Shown one piece after another: positions 1 through 6,113 of a DNA stretch of 9,269 nt; within the stretch, counting starts at the first letter, position 1, and each line of letters opens with the position of its first letter. The DNA is from a bacterium. Lineage in GTDB: Bacteria > UBA8248. Location: assembly GCA_027622355.1 (NCBI GenBank), contig JAQBZT010000097.1, positions 1 through 9,269 on the forward strand. Reading direction: 5' to 3'. The notes beneath the pieces were generated by a model, which had not been told where the DNA came from, did not search any database, and was given only the letters and a program-made list of their open reading frames with translations. A program made the position numbers and the translations under genes.

Positions 1-18
1 TCTGCTTTTCCACAGCAG

Positions 19-83
19 ATTCCTCAGTCGCTGCGGGCCCCAAGCGAACCCGTTCGCTTGGGTTCCCTGCGCTCCTTCGGAAT
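19..83. repeat. Long imperfect hairpin element at the left edge, downstream of the M20 gene
   Basis: The core is a perfect 11-bp inverted repeat, CCCAAGCGAAC at 39-49 and GTTCGCTTGGG at 52-62, separated by two C. The symmetry continues outward imperfectly: GGG at 35-37 faces CCC at 64-67, and ATTCC at 19-23 pairs with GGAAT at 79-83. The whole stretch could fold into one stem of about 30 bp with internal mismatches. There is no T-run on the minus strand after the core, so it does not look like a classical intrinsic terminator for the peptidase gene, although it could stabilise the mRNA 3' end. The flanks (TTCCTCAGTCGCTGCG and CGCTCCTTCGGAATGACA) look like the two halves of a short intergenic repeat that I recall from many environmental bacterial genomes. 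That recollection is inference; only one copy is visible here. Confidence 0.6.
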
Positions 84-128
84 GACACCATGGGTCCATT
101 GTGCAAACTGACCCACGACCTGAAATTT

Positions 129-1493
129 TCATTTCCCCCCGGAACCAAACGCCTCACAGATGGCGGCCATGTATTTTGCTCCCTCAATCAGGTGAGAAAT
201 CTTGAGGTTTTCGTTGGCGCTGTGGGTGCGCGCGGTGATGTACCCCACCCCGGTGCTGACGAGCGGCATCCCCAGGTGGCGGATGACCATCCAGGTCGGG
301 GTGCTTCCGCTGCCAAAGGGATTGATCACGGGGTCCGCCCCGTACACCCGGCGGGAAGCTTCGAAGCACGCCTTGACGGTGGCGCTCTCCGGATCGCTTT
401 TCGCGGGACAGGACCGAAAAAGAAGTTTCACGTCAATGTCCCCGAAACCATGTTTGTCCAGATGCCGCCGGACGCAATCGCGGATTTTCTCCGGATCCTG
501 ATCCACCACCAAACGGCAGTCCAGCTTCGCACGCGACCTTCCTGCGACGATGGTCTTTACCCCTTCCCCCGTATATCCCGCGTCCAGCCCCGCAATATTG
601 AAAGAGGGATTCGTCAGATGACGGCGGGGCAGCTCTTCGTCGGGAAGATCGAAGACGAAGCGGCGCAGTTCAAATTTCTTCTTCCTGCTCTCTCCGTCAT
701 AGGGCTTCATTCGCCGCACAAGTTCCTCCTCTTTTTCAGTCAGCGGCGCGACGTCGTCGTAAAATCCCTCCACGAGCACTTTTTCATCCGTTCCCTTCAT
801 GCTCGAGAGCGCCTGGACGAGCCGCCAGCCGGCATTCTCGTAGATCTGGGCATGGCTGCTGTGAAAATCCACGTTGGCCGTCCGGCAGGTGAGTTCCAGA
901 TAGCAAAGCCCTTTGTTCCCCAGGGAGAGAACCGGGACATCCTCGCGAAACGTGTCTTCCCAGATACACCCGTCCGCCGCGAGGAGTTCCCCGTTCTCCA
1001 GAATGAAAGGCTCAAGAGAACGGCTGCCGATTTCCTCTTCGCCTTCAACGATGTATTTCACCGAGCACGGGAGCTCCCCGCGAACCGCCAGGAACGCCTC
1101 GAAGGCCGCCAGGCGGCTCATGATGTTTCCCTTGTTGTCGGTGGCCCCGCGCGCGATGACATGACCGTCCACCACCCGCGCCTCAAAGGGAGGGCTCGTC
1201 CACTCCTCCAGGGGTTCGGGGGGCTGCACGTCGTAATGGTTGTAGAACAACAGGGTTTTCTCGCCCGCCTCCGAAAGCGCGCCGGTGACAATCGGATGGC
1301 CCGCCGTCCGGTGGCGGATGGCCTGAAAACCCGTGCGCTCCAAGCGCTCGTGAATCAGCGCCGACATCTCCTCGATGCCTTCCCCGATGGTGGAAACGCT
1401 CGGCTGCCGGCAAAGCTCCTGCAAATCGGACACAATTTTTTCCGTATTTTTCTCGATGTGCTCGAACACGGAATCGAGGCCATCAACAGCCAT
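129..1493 (-). CDS. M20-family metallopeptidase (dipeptidase / carnosinase-like), cytoplasmic
   Basis: This gene encodes a predicted zinc-dependent amide or dipeptide hydrolase of 454 residues, a usual length for the M20 carnosinase/PepV-like group. Visible motifs, numbered from the chosen start: first metal His and its Asp partner in NHYDVQPP (H86, D88); the bridging metal Asp in GATDNKG (D119); catalytic and metal Glu in EGEEEIGS (about E153, E154); an acidic pair in WED (179-180) where another metal ligand is expected; and the final metal His in RTHSANENL (H424). The dimerisation/lid insert lies at roughly 205-320. No signal peptide is seen. A GTG at 1520 would add nine residues, but the ATG at 1493 has GGGAG at 1503-1507 nine bases upstream, so I chose it. 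The gene is divergent from the hydrolase pair and may share its control region. The exact substrate (dipeptide, acyl-amino acid or other amide) cannot be read from the sequence. Confidence 0.93.
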   Translation of the reverse strand: MAVDGLDSVFEHIEKNTEKIVSDLQELCRQPSVSTIGEGIEEMSALIHERLERTGFQAIRHRTAGHPIVTGALSEAGEKTLLFYNHYDVQPPEPLEEWTSPPFEARVVDGHVIARGATDNKGNIMSRLAAFEAFLAVRGELPCSVKYIVEGEEEIGSRSLEPFILENGELLAADGCIWEDTFREDVPVLSLGNKGLCYLELTCRTANVDFHSSHAQIYENAGWRLVQALSSMKGTDEKVLVEGFYDDVAPLTEKEEELVRRMKPYDGESRKKKFELRRFVFDLPDEELPRRHLTNPSFNIAGLDAGYTGEGVKTIVAGRSRAKLDCRLVVDQDPEKIRDCVRRHLDKHGFGDIDVKLLFRSCPAKSDPESATVKACFEASRRVYGADPVINPFGSGSTPTWMVIRHLGMPLVSTGVGYITARTHSANENLKISHLIEGAKYMAAICEAFGSGGK

Positions 1494-1551
1494 GTCGTTT
1501 ATCTCCCGAACGAACCCCACCCCATTTTGGCAAAGAGACGCATGTTCATGA

Positions 1552-1580
1552 TTGAAAATGAAAAATACGCCATATACTAT
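1552..1580 (+). promoter_or_regulatory. Candidate sigma70-like promoter for the tandem hydrolase genes
   Basis: TTGAAA at 1552-1557 is followed after 17 bases by TACTAT at 1575-1580. The overlapping TATACT at 1573-1578 is closer to consensus but leaves only a 15-base spacer. It sits in an AT-rich patch of the 181-base divergent intergenic region, and the start codon at 1675 lies about 90 bases downstream. I found no equally good promoter for the divergent peptidase gene on the other strand. Confidence 0.45.
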
Positions 1581-1674
1581 CCCTATGTCACTTGATCATG
1601 CGAATCGCCCAACGGCCCGGCCGGAACATTTGCGCCGGAGAGGAATACCATAATCCTTCCGATAGGAGAAAGCC

Positions 1675-2850
1675 ATGCCGGAAGCACCTGCCAACACCAA
1701 CTGGTTTACGTATTTCCCGAAAGACTTCCGGTGGTCGGCCGCCGTTTGCGGAATGCTCACCGCCGCGAGATGGGGGACCAGCGAAATCGGCGAGGTCGAT
1801 CAGGTGTGCCGCCGTCTGGAGAAGGATCTCGGCGATGATGCCCGCTGGTTCCGCGAATGGGTCAAGATGGCGGAAAAGGTCCGCGCGCTGGCCCTGAAAG
1901 AAGAGCGGAAAGGACACAATCTCTCCGCCGCCTCCCATTACAAGCGGGCCTGCAACTACTACCAGATGGCCGAGCGCTTCCGGACGCCCAAGGATAAAAA
2001 AGCGATCGACGCCTTCAAAAAGTCGCTTGACTGCTTTAACCGCTTTATCCGGCTGACCGATTGGCCCCGCATCGAGCGCGTCGAGGTCCCCTTCGAGAAA
2101 GGCAAGAAGCTTCCCGGTTATTTCGTCCATGCCGAAAACACGAAAAAGTCGAAACCGCCGGTCGTCGTCTTTTTCGACGGCCTCGACATCACGAAAGAGC
2201 TTCAGTACATGCGGGGGGTGGAGGACCTCGTGCGGCGGGGGATGAGCTGCCTCGTCATGGACGGTCCCGGGACCGGCGAGGCCATCCGCCTGCGGAAAAT
2301 CTACCTCCGCTACGACTACGAGGCGGCCGGCTCCGCGGCGCTCGATTACCTCGAAACGCGCAAAGACGTGAACGCCAAAAAAGCGGGCATCATGGCCGTC
2401 AGCCTCGGCGGCTACTACGCCCCGCGGATCGCGAGCATGGAGAAACGCTACAAGGCGTGCGTCGCCTGGGGGGCCATCTGGGACTACTACGCCGTCTGGA
2501 AAAAACGGATCGATAACTCCTTCAAGACCGAGCTCTCGGTTCCCGGCCACCACATCACCTGGATTCTCAACGCCAAAACAATGAAAGAGGCGCTGGAAAA
2601 ACTCGACGGCTTCCGCCTCGACGGTGTGGTGCAGAAGATGCGCTGCCCGTTCCTTTTGACGCACGGCATCGACGACAAGCAGATTCCCTTGAAGGATGCC
2701 CAGGCGCTTTTCAAGGCGGTGGGCTCGAAGGACAAGACCTTCAAGCTCTTCACCGTGGCCGAGGGCGGCTCGCAACACTGCCAACGCGACAATCTCTCGC
2801 TCGGCACCACCTACATGTTCGACTGGCTCAAAGAAAAACTCGGTGCCTGA
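1675..2850 (+). CDS. Alpha/beta hydrolase with N-terminal helical cap domain, paralog 1 (DHPON hydrolase / Ayg1-like)
   Basis: This is a predicted cytoplasmic serine hydrolase of 391 residues. Residues 1-135 form a mostly helical cap domain with the motif WFTYFPKDFRWS near the start (10-21). The alpha/beta hydrolase core follows. FFDGLD (166-171) sits at the expected oxyanion-hole strand. The nucleophile elbow is AVSLGGYY with Ser243, the acid is Asp334 in HGIDDKQIP, and the base is His368 in GGSQHC. This architecture is that of 2,6-dihydroxypseudooxynicotine hydrolase and Ayg1-type enzymes, several of which cut C-C bonds beside a carbonyl; ester hydrolysis remains possible. AGGAG at 1664-1668 lies six bases before the ATG and fixes the start. 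The next gene is a close paralog only 35 bases downstream, so the two are probably cotranscribed. Automatic annotation may call it FrsA-like or simply alpha/beta hydrolase. The substrate is unknown. Confidence 0.9.
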   Translation: MPEAPANTNWFTYFPKDFRWSAAVCGMLTAARWGTSEIGEVDQVCRRLEKDLGDDARWFREWVKMAEKVRALALKEERKGHNLSAASHYKRACNYYQMAERFRTPKDKKAIDAFKKSLDCFNRFIRLTDWPRIERVEVPFEKGKKLPGYFVHAENTKKSKPPVVVFFDGLDITKELQYMRGVEDLVRRGMSCLVMDGPGTGEAIRLRKIYLRYDYEAAGSAALDYLETRKDVNAKKAGIMAVSLGGYYAPRIASMEKRYKACVAWGAIWDYYAVWKKRIDNSFKTELSVPGHHITWILNAKTMKEALEKLDGFRLDGVVQKMRCPFLLTHGIDDKQIPLKDAQALFKAVGSKDKTFKLFTVAEGGSQHCQRDNLSLGTTYMFDWLKEKLGA

Positions 2851-2861
2851 GACACTGCTGA

Positions 2862-2874
2862 CTTTTTGCAAAAG
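2862..2874 (+). other. Small hairpin overlapping the ribosome binding region of hydrolase 2
   Basis: CTTTT at 2862-2866 can pair with AAAAG at 2870-2874 across a three-base loop. The right arm runs into the AAGGA that serves as the ribosome binding site of the second hydrolase. The stem is short and AT-rich, so any effect on translation would be modest; I note it because the gap between the two genes is only 35 bases. Confidence 0.25.
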
Positions 2875-2885
2875 GAAAACATCCC

Positions 2886-4061
2886 ATGTCGAAAGCTGTC
2901 ACAAGAGCATCATGGTTCGCGTATTTTCCCAATGACTACCGCTGGTCGGCCGCGTTCGTCATGCTCTCTTCGATCACGAACTGGGGCGGCGCCTCATTCG
3001 GCGAACTCGATCAGGCGGGCCGCCAGCTTGCGAAAAAGGTGGGGGACGACAACCACTGGTTCCACGAGTGGACCAAGATAGGCGACCGGATGCGCGATCT
3101 GGCCCGGTCTGCGGAGCGGAAGAAAAACAATTTCACCGCCGCCGGCCTCTACAAGCGGGCCTGTATGTATTATCAGGCGGGGGAGCGCATGCGCACCCCG
3201 AAGGACAAAAAAGCCAACGATGTCTACCGCCGCTCGCTCGCCTGCTTCCGGAAATTCGCCCAACTCACCGATGGCCCGAAGATTGAGCACGTCGAGATCC
3301 CCTTCGAGAAGGGGAAAAAACTTCCCGCTCTTTTCGTCCACGCCGAGAACACGAAGAAGAAAAGGCCGCCTGCCGTCGTATTTTTTGACGGTTTCGACAT
3401 CACCAAGGAAATTCAGTACTGCATGGGGGTGGAGGATCTGGTGCGCCGCGGCATCAGCGTTCTCATCGTGGATGCGCCCGGCAACGGCGAGTCCATCCGC
3501 TTCCGCAACCTTTATCTGCGCCATGACCACGAGGTCGCAGGCGCGGCGGCGCTGGACTATCTGGAAAAACGGAAAGATGTGAACGGAAACCGCGTCGGCG
3601 TGATGGCCATCAGCCTGGGCGGCTACTACGCCCCGCGCAACGCCAGCATGGAAAAGCGCTTCAAGGCCTGCCTCGCCTGGGGCGCCATCTGGGATTACGA
3701 GGACACCTGGAAGAAGCGCATCGCCGCCGGCTACAAAACCGCGCTTTCGGTTCCCGGCCACCACCTCACCTGGATTTTCAACGTCAAAACGACCGAGGAA
3801 GCGCTTGTGAAATTGAAGGGATTCAAGCTCCAGGGCGTGGTGCAGAAGATGAAGTGTCCCTTCCTCCTCGTCCACGGCGAGGACGACCAGCAGCAGAATC
3901 TCTCCATCGCCAAAAAGCTCTACAACGCCGTGGGATCGAAGGACAAAACCCTTCGGGTCTTTACCGGCAAGGAGGGCGGCGCCCAGCACTGTCACATGGA
4001 CAATCTGGCGCTCGCGGTCCCGTACATGCACGATTGGCTGAAAGAGAAGCTCAAGGCGTAG
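2886..4061 (+). CDS. Alpha/beta hydrolase with N-terminal helical cap domain, paralog 2 (tandem duplicate)
   Basis: This is a second 391-residue member of the same family, aligning with the upstream copy without gaps. I count about 248 identical positions, roughly 63%. The cap-domain motif WFAYFPNDYRWS is at 10-21. The core has FFDGFD at 166-171, the nucleophile Ser243 in AISLGGYY, Asp334 in HGEDD and His368 in GGAQHC, so the triad is complete. It differs from paralog 1 and from the third hydrolase just after the acid: the usual hydrophobic-Pro pair is replaced, giving DDQQQNL. AAGGA lies nine bases before the ATG, weaker than the site of the first gene, which may mean partial translational coupling. 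No signal peptide is present. It most likely arose by tandem duplication followed by divergence, so its substrate may differ from that of paralog 1. It is the last gene of this plus-strand unit and is followed by a hairpin terminator. Confidence 0.9.
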   Translation: MSKAVTRASWFAYFPNDYRWSAAFVMLSSITNWGGASFGELDQAGRQLAKKVGDDNHWFHEWTKIGDRMRDLARSAERKKNNFTAAGLYKRACMYYQAGERMRTPKDKKANDVYRRSLACFRKFAQLTDGPKIEHVEIPFEKGKKLPALFVHAENTKKKRPPAVVFFDGFDITKEIQYCMGVEDLVRRGISVLIVDAPGNGESIRFRNLYLRHDHEVAGAAALDYLEKRKDVNGNRVGVMAISLGGYYAPRNASMEKRFKACLAWGAIWDYEDTWKKRIAAGYKTALSVPGHHLTWIFNVKTTEEALVKLKGFKLQGVVQKMKCPFLLVHGEDDQQQNLSIAKKLYNAVGSKDKTLRVFTGKEGGAQHCHMDNLALAVPYMHDWLKEKLKA

Positions 4062-4081
4062 CCGGAACACATCGCGGGAAA

Positions 4082-4134
4082 GACTGCGGCGGGGTAGCCC
4101 TTCCGGAAGGGGGGGGTTACTCCGCCAGTCTTTT
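4082..4134 (+). terminator. Intrinsic terminator of the hydrolase pair, overlapping the 3' end of the convergent dppC-like gene
   Basis: GACTG at 4082-4086 pairs with CAGTC at 4126-4130. GCGGGGTA at 4089-4096 pairs with TACTCCGC at 4118-4125, with one G-T pair. The perfect palindrome CCCTTCCGGAAGGG at 4098-4111 closes the top. TTTT follows at 4131-4134 on the plus strand. The stem is broken by a two-base bulge on the left and a run of G on the right. On the minus strand the same structure is followed by TCTTT, so it may also stop the permease operon, whose last codons lie inside the right arm. Confidence 0.6.
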
Positions 4135-5052
4135 CAGGCGCGGATCGAGCACATCGCGGAGCAGATCGCCCAGCAGGTTGACCCCCAGCACCGTCATCAT
4201 CAGTGCCAATCCGGGAAAGAGCGCAATCCACCAGGCGGTATCAAGGAAGGAGCGTCCGTCCGAAAGCATCCCGCCCCACGTCGGCGTCGGCGGCGGCACC
4301 CCGAGTCCGAGAAAAGAAAGCGCCGACTCGATGATGATCATCCGCCCGAGATAGAGCGTGGCGATGACGATGGTGGAGGAGAGAACGTTCGGCAGAATAT
4401 ACAAGCCGAGGATGCGCGGGGTCCGGCAGCCGATCGCCTTCGCACCGGTCACGTATTCGTTTTCCTTGTGGGAGAGCACCTCGCCGCGGATCACCCGCGC
4501 ATAGACAATCCAAGTCCGCAGCGCGATGACCAGGATAATGTTCTGCAGGCTTGGACCCAGAATGGCGATCAGGCTGATGGCCAGGAGGATAAAGGGTATC
4601 GCCAGGGCCGTATCAATGATCCGGCTGATGATGGTATCCACGATGCCGCCGAAGTAGCCCGCGACCAGGCCGACGAAAACGCCGATGACGCCGCTCACAA
4701 CCACCGTGGCGAAACCCACCCACAGCGAAATGCGGGCCCCCCAGATCACCCGGCTGAGAATGTCCCTTCCCTGCTGGTCGGTGCCGAACCAATAGACTTT
4801 CCCCGTGCCGTCCACAAAGCCGGGCGGCTTGAGATAGCGGGCCAGATTCTGGTCGAGCGGATCGAGGGGAGCGAACCACTGCGGCACGAGGGCGAAAAGC
4901 AGGACCAGCACCAGCACCACCAGACCGAACACCGCGGGCGGGCGGCGGAGAAGCTCGCGAAGCGCCAGCTGGAATTCGGAGGGCCCGCGCGGCCATTCCC
5001 GCGCTTCAGCCAGCTGGGTCCCGGCGACGATTTCTGCCTGTCCTTGTGCCAT
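4117..5052 (-). CDS. ABC transporter permease, DppC/OppC family (peptide/opine-type importer)
   Basis: This is one half of the inner-membrane channel of a dipeptide/oligopeptide-type ABC importer, 311 residues from the chosen start. A cytoplasmic N-terminal tail leads to the first membrane helix at about 40-60. Next come the periplasmic segment and the family signature FGTDQQGRDILSR (89-101), then helices at roughly 108-135, 142-167, 170-186, 222-240 and 270-295. The EAA loop that contacts the ATPase is at about 199-222 (EYVTGAKAIG onward). The C-terminal signatures ESALSFLGLG (242-251) and LRDVLDPRL are present. An ATG at 5100 would overlap the upstream gene, but the ATG at 5052 has GGAGGAG at 5056-5062 right before it and is preferred. 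It lies 13 bases after the DppB-like gene and should act as a heterodimer with it. The solute could be peptides, opines, glutathione or nickel chelates; the permease does not tell. Confidence 0.93.
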   Translation of the reverse strand: MAQGQAEIVAGTQLAEAREWPRGPSEFQLALRELLRRPPAVFGLVVLVLVLLFALVPQWFAPLDPLDQNLARYLKPPGFVDGTGKVYWFGTDQQGRDILSRVIWGARISLWVGFATVVVSGVIGVFVGLVAGYFGGIVDTIISRIIDTALAIPFILLAISLIAILGPSLQNIILVIALRTWIVYARVIRGEVLSHKENEYVTGAKAIGCRTPRILGLYILPNVLSSTIVIATLYLGRMIIIESALSFLGLGVPPPTPTWGGMLSDGRSFLDTAWWIALFPGLALMMTVLGVNLLGDLLRDVLDPRLKRLAE

Positions 5053-5065
5053 TTTCTCCTCCGGC

Positions 5066-6001
5066 CTAACTGTAGGAAATCCGCGGATCGAGCCAAGCAT
5101 AGACGATATCCACCAGGAGGTTCACCCCCACGAACATGAAGGACAGCAAGGCGACTGCCGCCTGAACGATGGGGTAGTCCTGGTTGTTGATGGCGTCCAC
5201 CACGAGAAAGCCCACCCCCGGCCAGGCGAAAACTACCTCGGTCACGACCGTGCCGCCCAGGAGGATGCCCAGCTCCAGGCCCACCAGGGTGACGACCGGT
5301 ATGGAGGCGTTCTTGAGGGCGTGGCGAAGCACCACAAACGATTCCCGTATGCCCTTCGAGCGGGCCGTACGCACATAGTCCATCCCCAGCACTTCGAGCA
5401 TCCCCGAGCGCATCATCCGCATGATGCGGGCGGTGGCGTAAAGACCGGCCGTGAGCGCCGGCAGAATGATGTACTGGGGCCCTTCGTATCCGGAGGTCGG
5501 GAGCCATCCCAGATGGACGGAAAAAATGATGATGAGCATCAGGCCCAGCCAAAAATTCGGCATCGCCTGGCCGAACATCGCCCCCACGGTGCTGACGTGA
5601 TCGATCCAGGTGTTTCGGAACGTGGCCGACAGTATTCCCGCCGGTATGGCGACAATAAGCGCGATGGTCACAGAAAGAAACGCCAGCTGCATCGTCGCCG
5701 GAAAATGCTCCAGCACGAGACCCATCGCCGGCACCTCGTGGCGGAAGGAGTAGCCGAAGTCGGCCCGCAAAATCCCCTTGCTCTTCGGCCCGCCGACCAG
5801 GAAGTGCCAGTACTGGATATGGACGGGCTTATCGAACCCCATTTGCTTGCGGAAAATCTCGACGTCCTCCTGCGTGGCATCTACGGGCATGAGGACGGCA
5901 GCCGGATCTCCCGAGATGTGGAGCATCAGAAAAACGATAAGCATGATCGCCTTGAGGACGATCAAACTCTGGAGCAAACGGCGAAAAATATAAGTGCGCA
6001 T
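5066..6001 (-). CDS. ABC transporter permease, DppB/OppB family (peptide/opine-type importer)
   Basis: This is the other half of the membrane channel, 311 residues, full length for the family. Helix 1 lies at about 9-29, followed by a long periplasmic loop that contains GDPAAVL and DFGYSF. Further helices lie near 103-125, 140-162, 178-195, 235-257 and 280-300. The EAA loop for ATPase docking is at about 208-232 (DYVRTARSKGI onward). The family marks FAWPGVG (258-264) and the terminal LDPRISYS are intact. AGGA lies six bases before the ATG. The gene follows the third hydrolase by 112 bases on the same strand and precedes the DppC-like gene by 13, which argues for one transcript, possibly with an extra internal promoter. 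No ATPase gene follows, so the energising subunits must be encoded elsewhere. Confidence 0.93.
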   Translation of the reverse strand: MRTYIFRRLLQSLIVLKAIMLIVFLMLHISGDPAAVLMPVDATQEDVEIFRKQMGFDKPVHIQYWHFLVGGPKSKGILRADFGYSFRHEVPAMGLVLEHFPATMQLAFLSVTIALIVAIPAGILSATFRNTWIDHVSTVGAMFGQAMPNFWLGLMLIIIFSVHLGWLPTSGYEGPQYIILPALTAGLYATARIMRMMRSGMLEVLGMDYVRTARSKGIRESFVVLRHALKNASIPVVTLVGLELGILLGGTVVTEVVFAWPGVGFLVVDAINNQDYPIVQAAVALLSFMFVGVNLLVDIVYAWLDPRISYS

Positions 6002-6018
6002 CGCGTATCCTGTACAGA

Positions 6019-6034
6019 GCCGCCCCGGAGCGGC
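6019..6034 (-). other. GC-rich hairpin in the leader of the DppB-like gene
   Basis: GCCGC at 6019-6023 and GCGGC at 6030-6034 can form a 5-bp GC stem with a six-base loop in the mRNA just before the ribosome binding site of the DppB-like gene. There is no U-run after it, so it is not a terminator. It could protect or balance the segment of the transcript downstream of the hydrolase, but it may equally have no role. Confidence 0.25.
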
Positions 6035-6076
6035 AGTATCCGAAAAGCCTTTATACCGGAAAAGTAACCGGAATGT

Positions 6077-6104
6077 AGTTTATTGCAACGGTCAAAATCG
6101 TCAA
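6077..6104 (-). promoter_or_regulatory. Candidate internal promoter for the permease genes
   Basis: On the minus strand TTGACG (6099-6104) is followed after 16 bases by TAAACT (6077-6082), just past the stop codon of the third hydrolase. The -35 matches consensus at five of six bases and the -10 at four. If real it would let the permeases be made without the hydrolase. A direct repeat ACCGGAA (plus-strand 6055-6061 and 6067-6073) lies downstream of it. Confidence 0.35.
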
Positions 6105-6113
6105 GGCGGAGGA

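Noticed and set aside
91..115. TGGGTC/GACCCA inverted repeat just downstream of the M20 stop as a terminator
   Set aside because: The stem is only 6 bp with a 13-base loop and no T-run on the minus strand, so it is too weak to call.
1494..1520. GTG start at 1520 for the M20 gene
   Set aside because: No ribosome site precedes it, while GGGAG is well placed before the ATG at 1493.
90..1595. 501-codon open frame on the plus strand antisense to the M20 peptidase gene
   Set aside because: It is codon-position shadow of a GC-rich gene: the translated protein shows no recognisable domain, while the minus strand gives an intact M20 enzyme with all metal ligands.
1588..2871. 427-codon minus-strand frame over hydrolase 1, and similar antisense frames at 2994-4070 and 6477-7388
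   Set aside because: All mirror real hydrolase genes in the same relative frame, have no ribosome site or known motif, and arise from shared codon composition of the paralogs.
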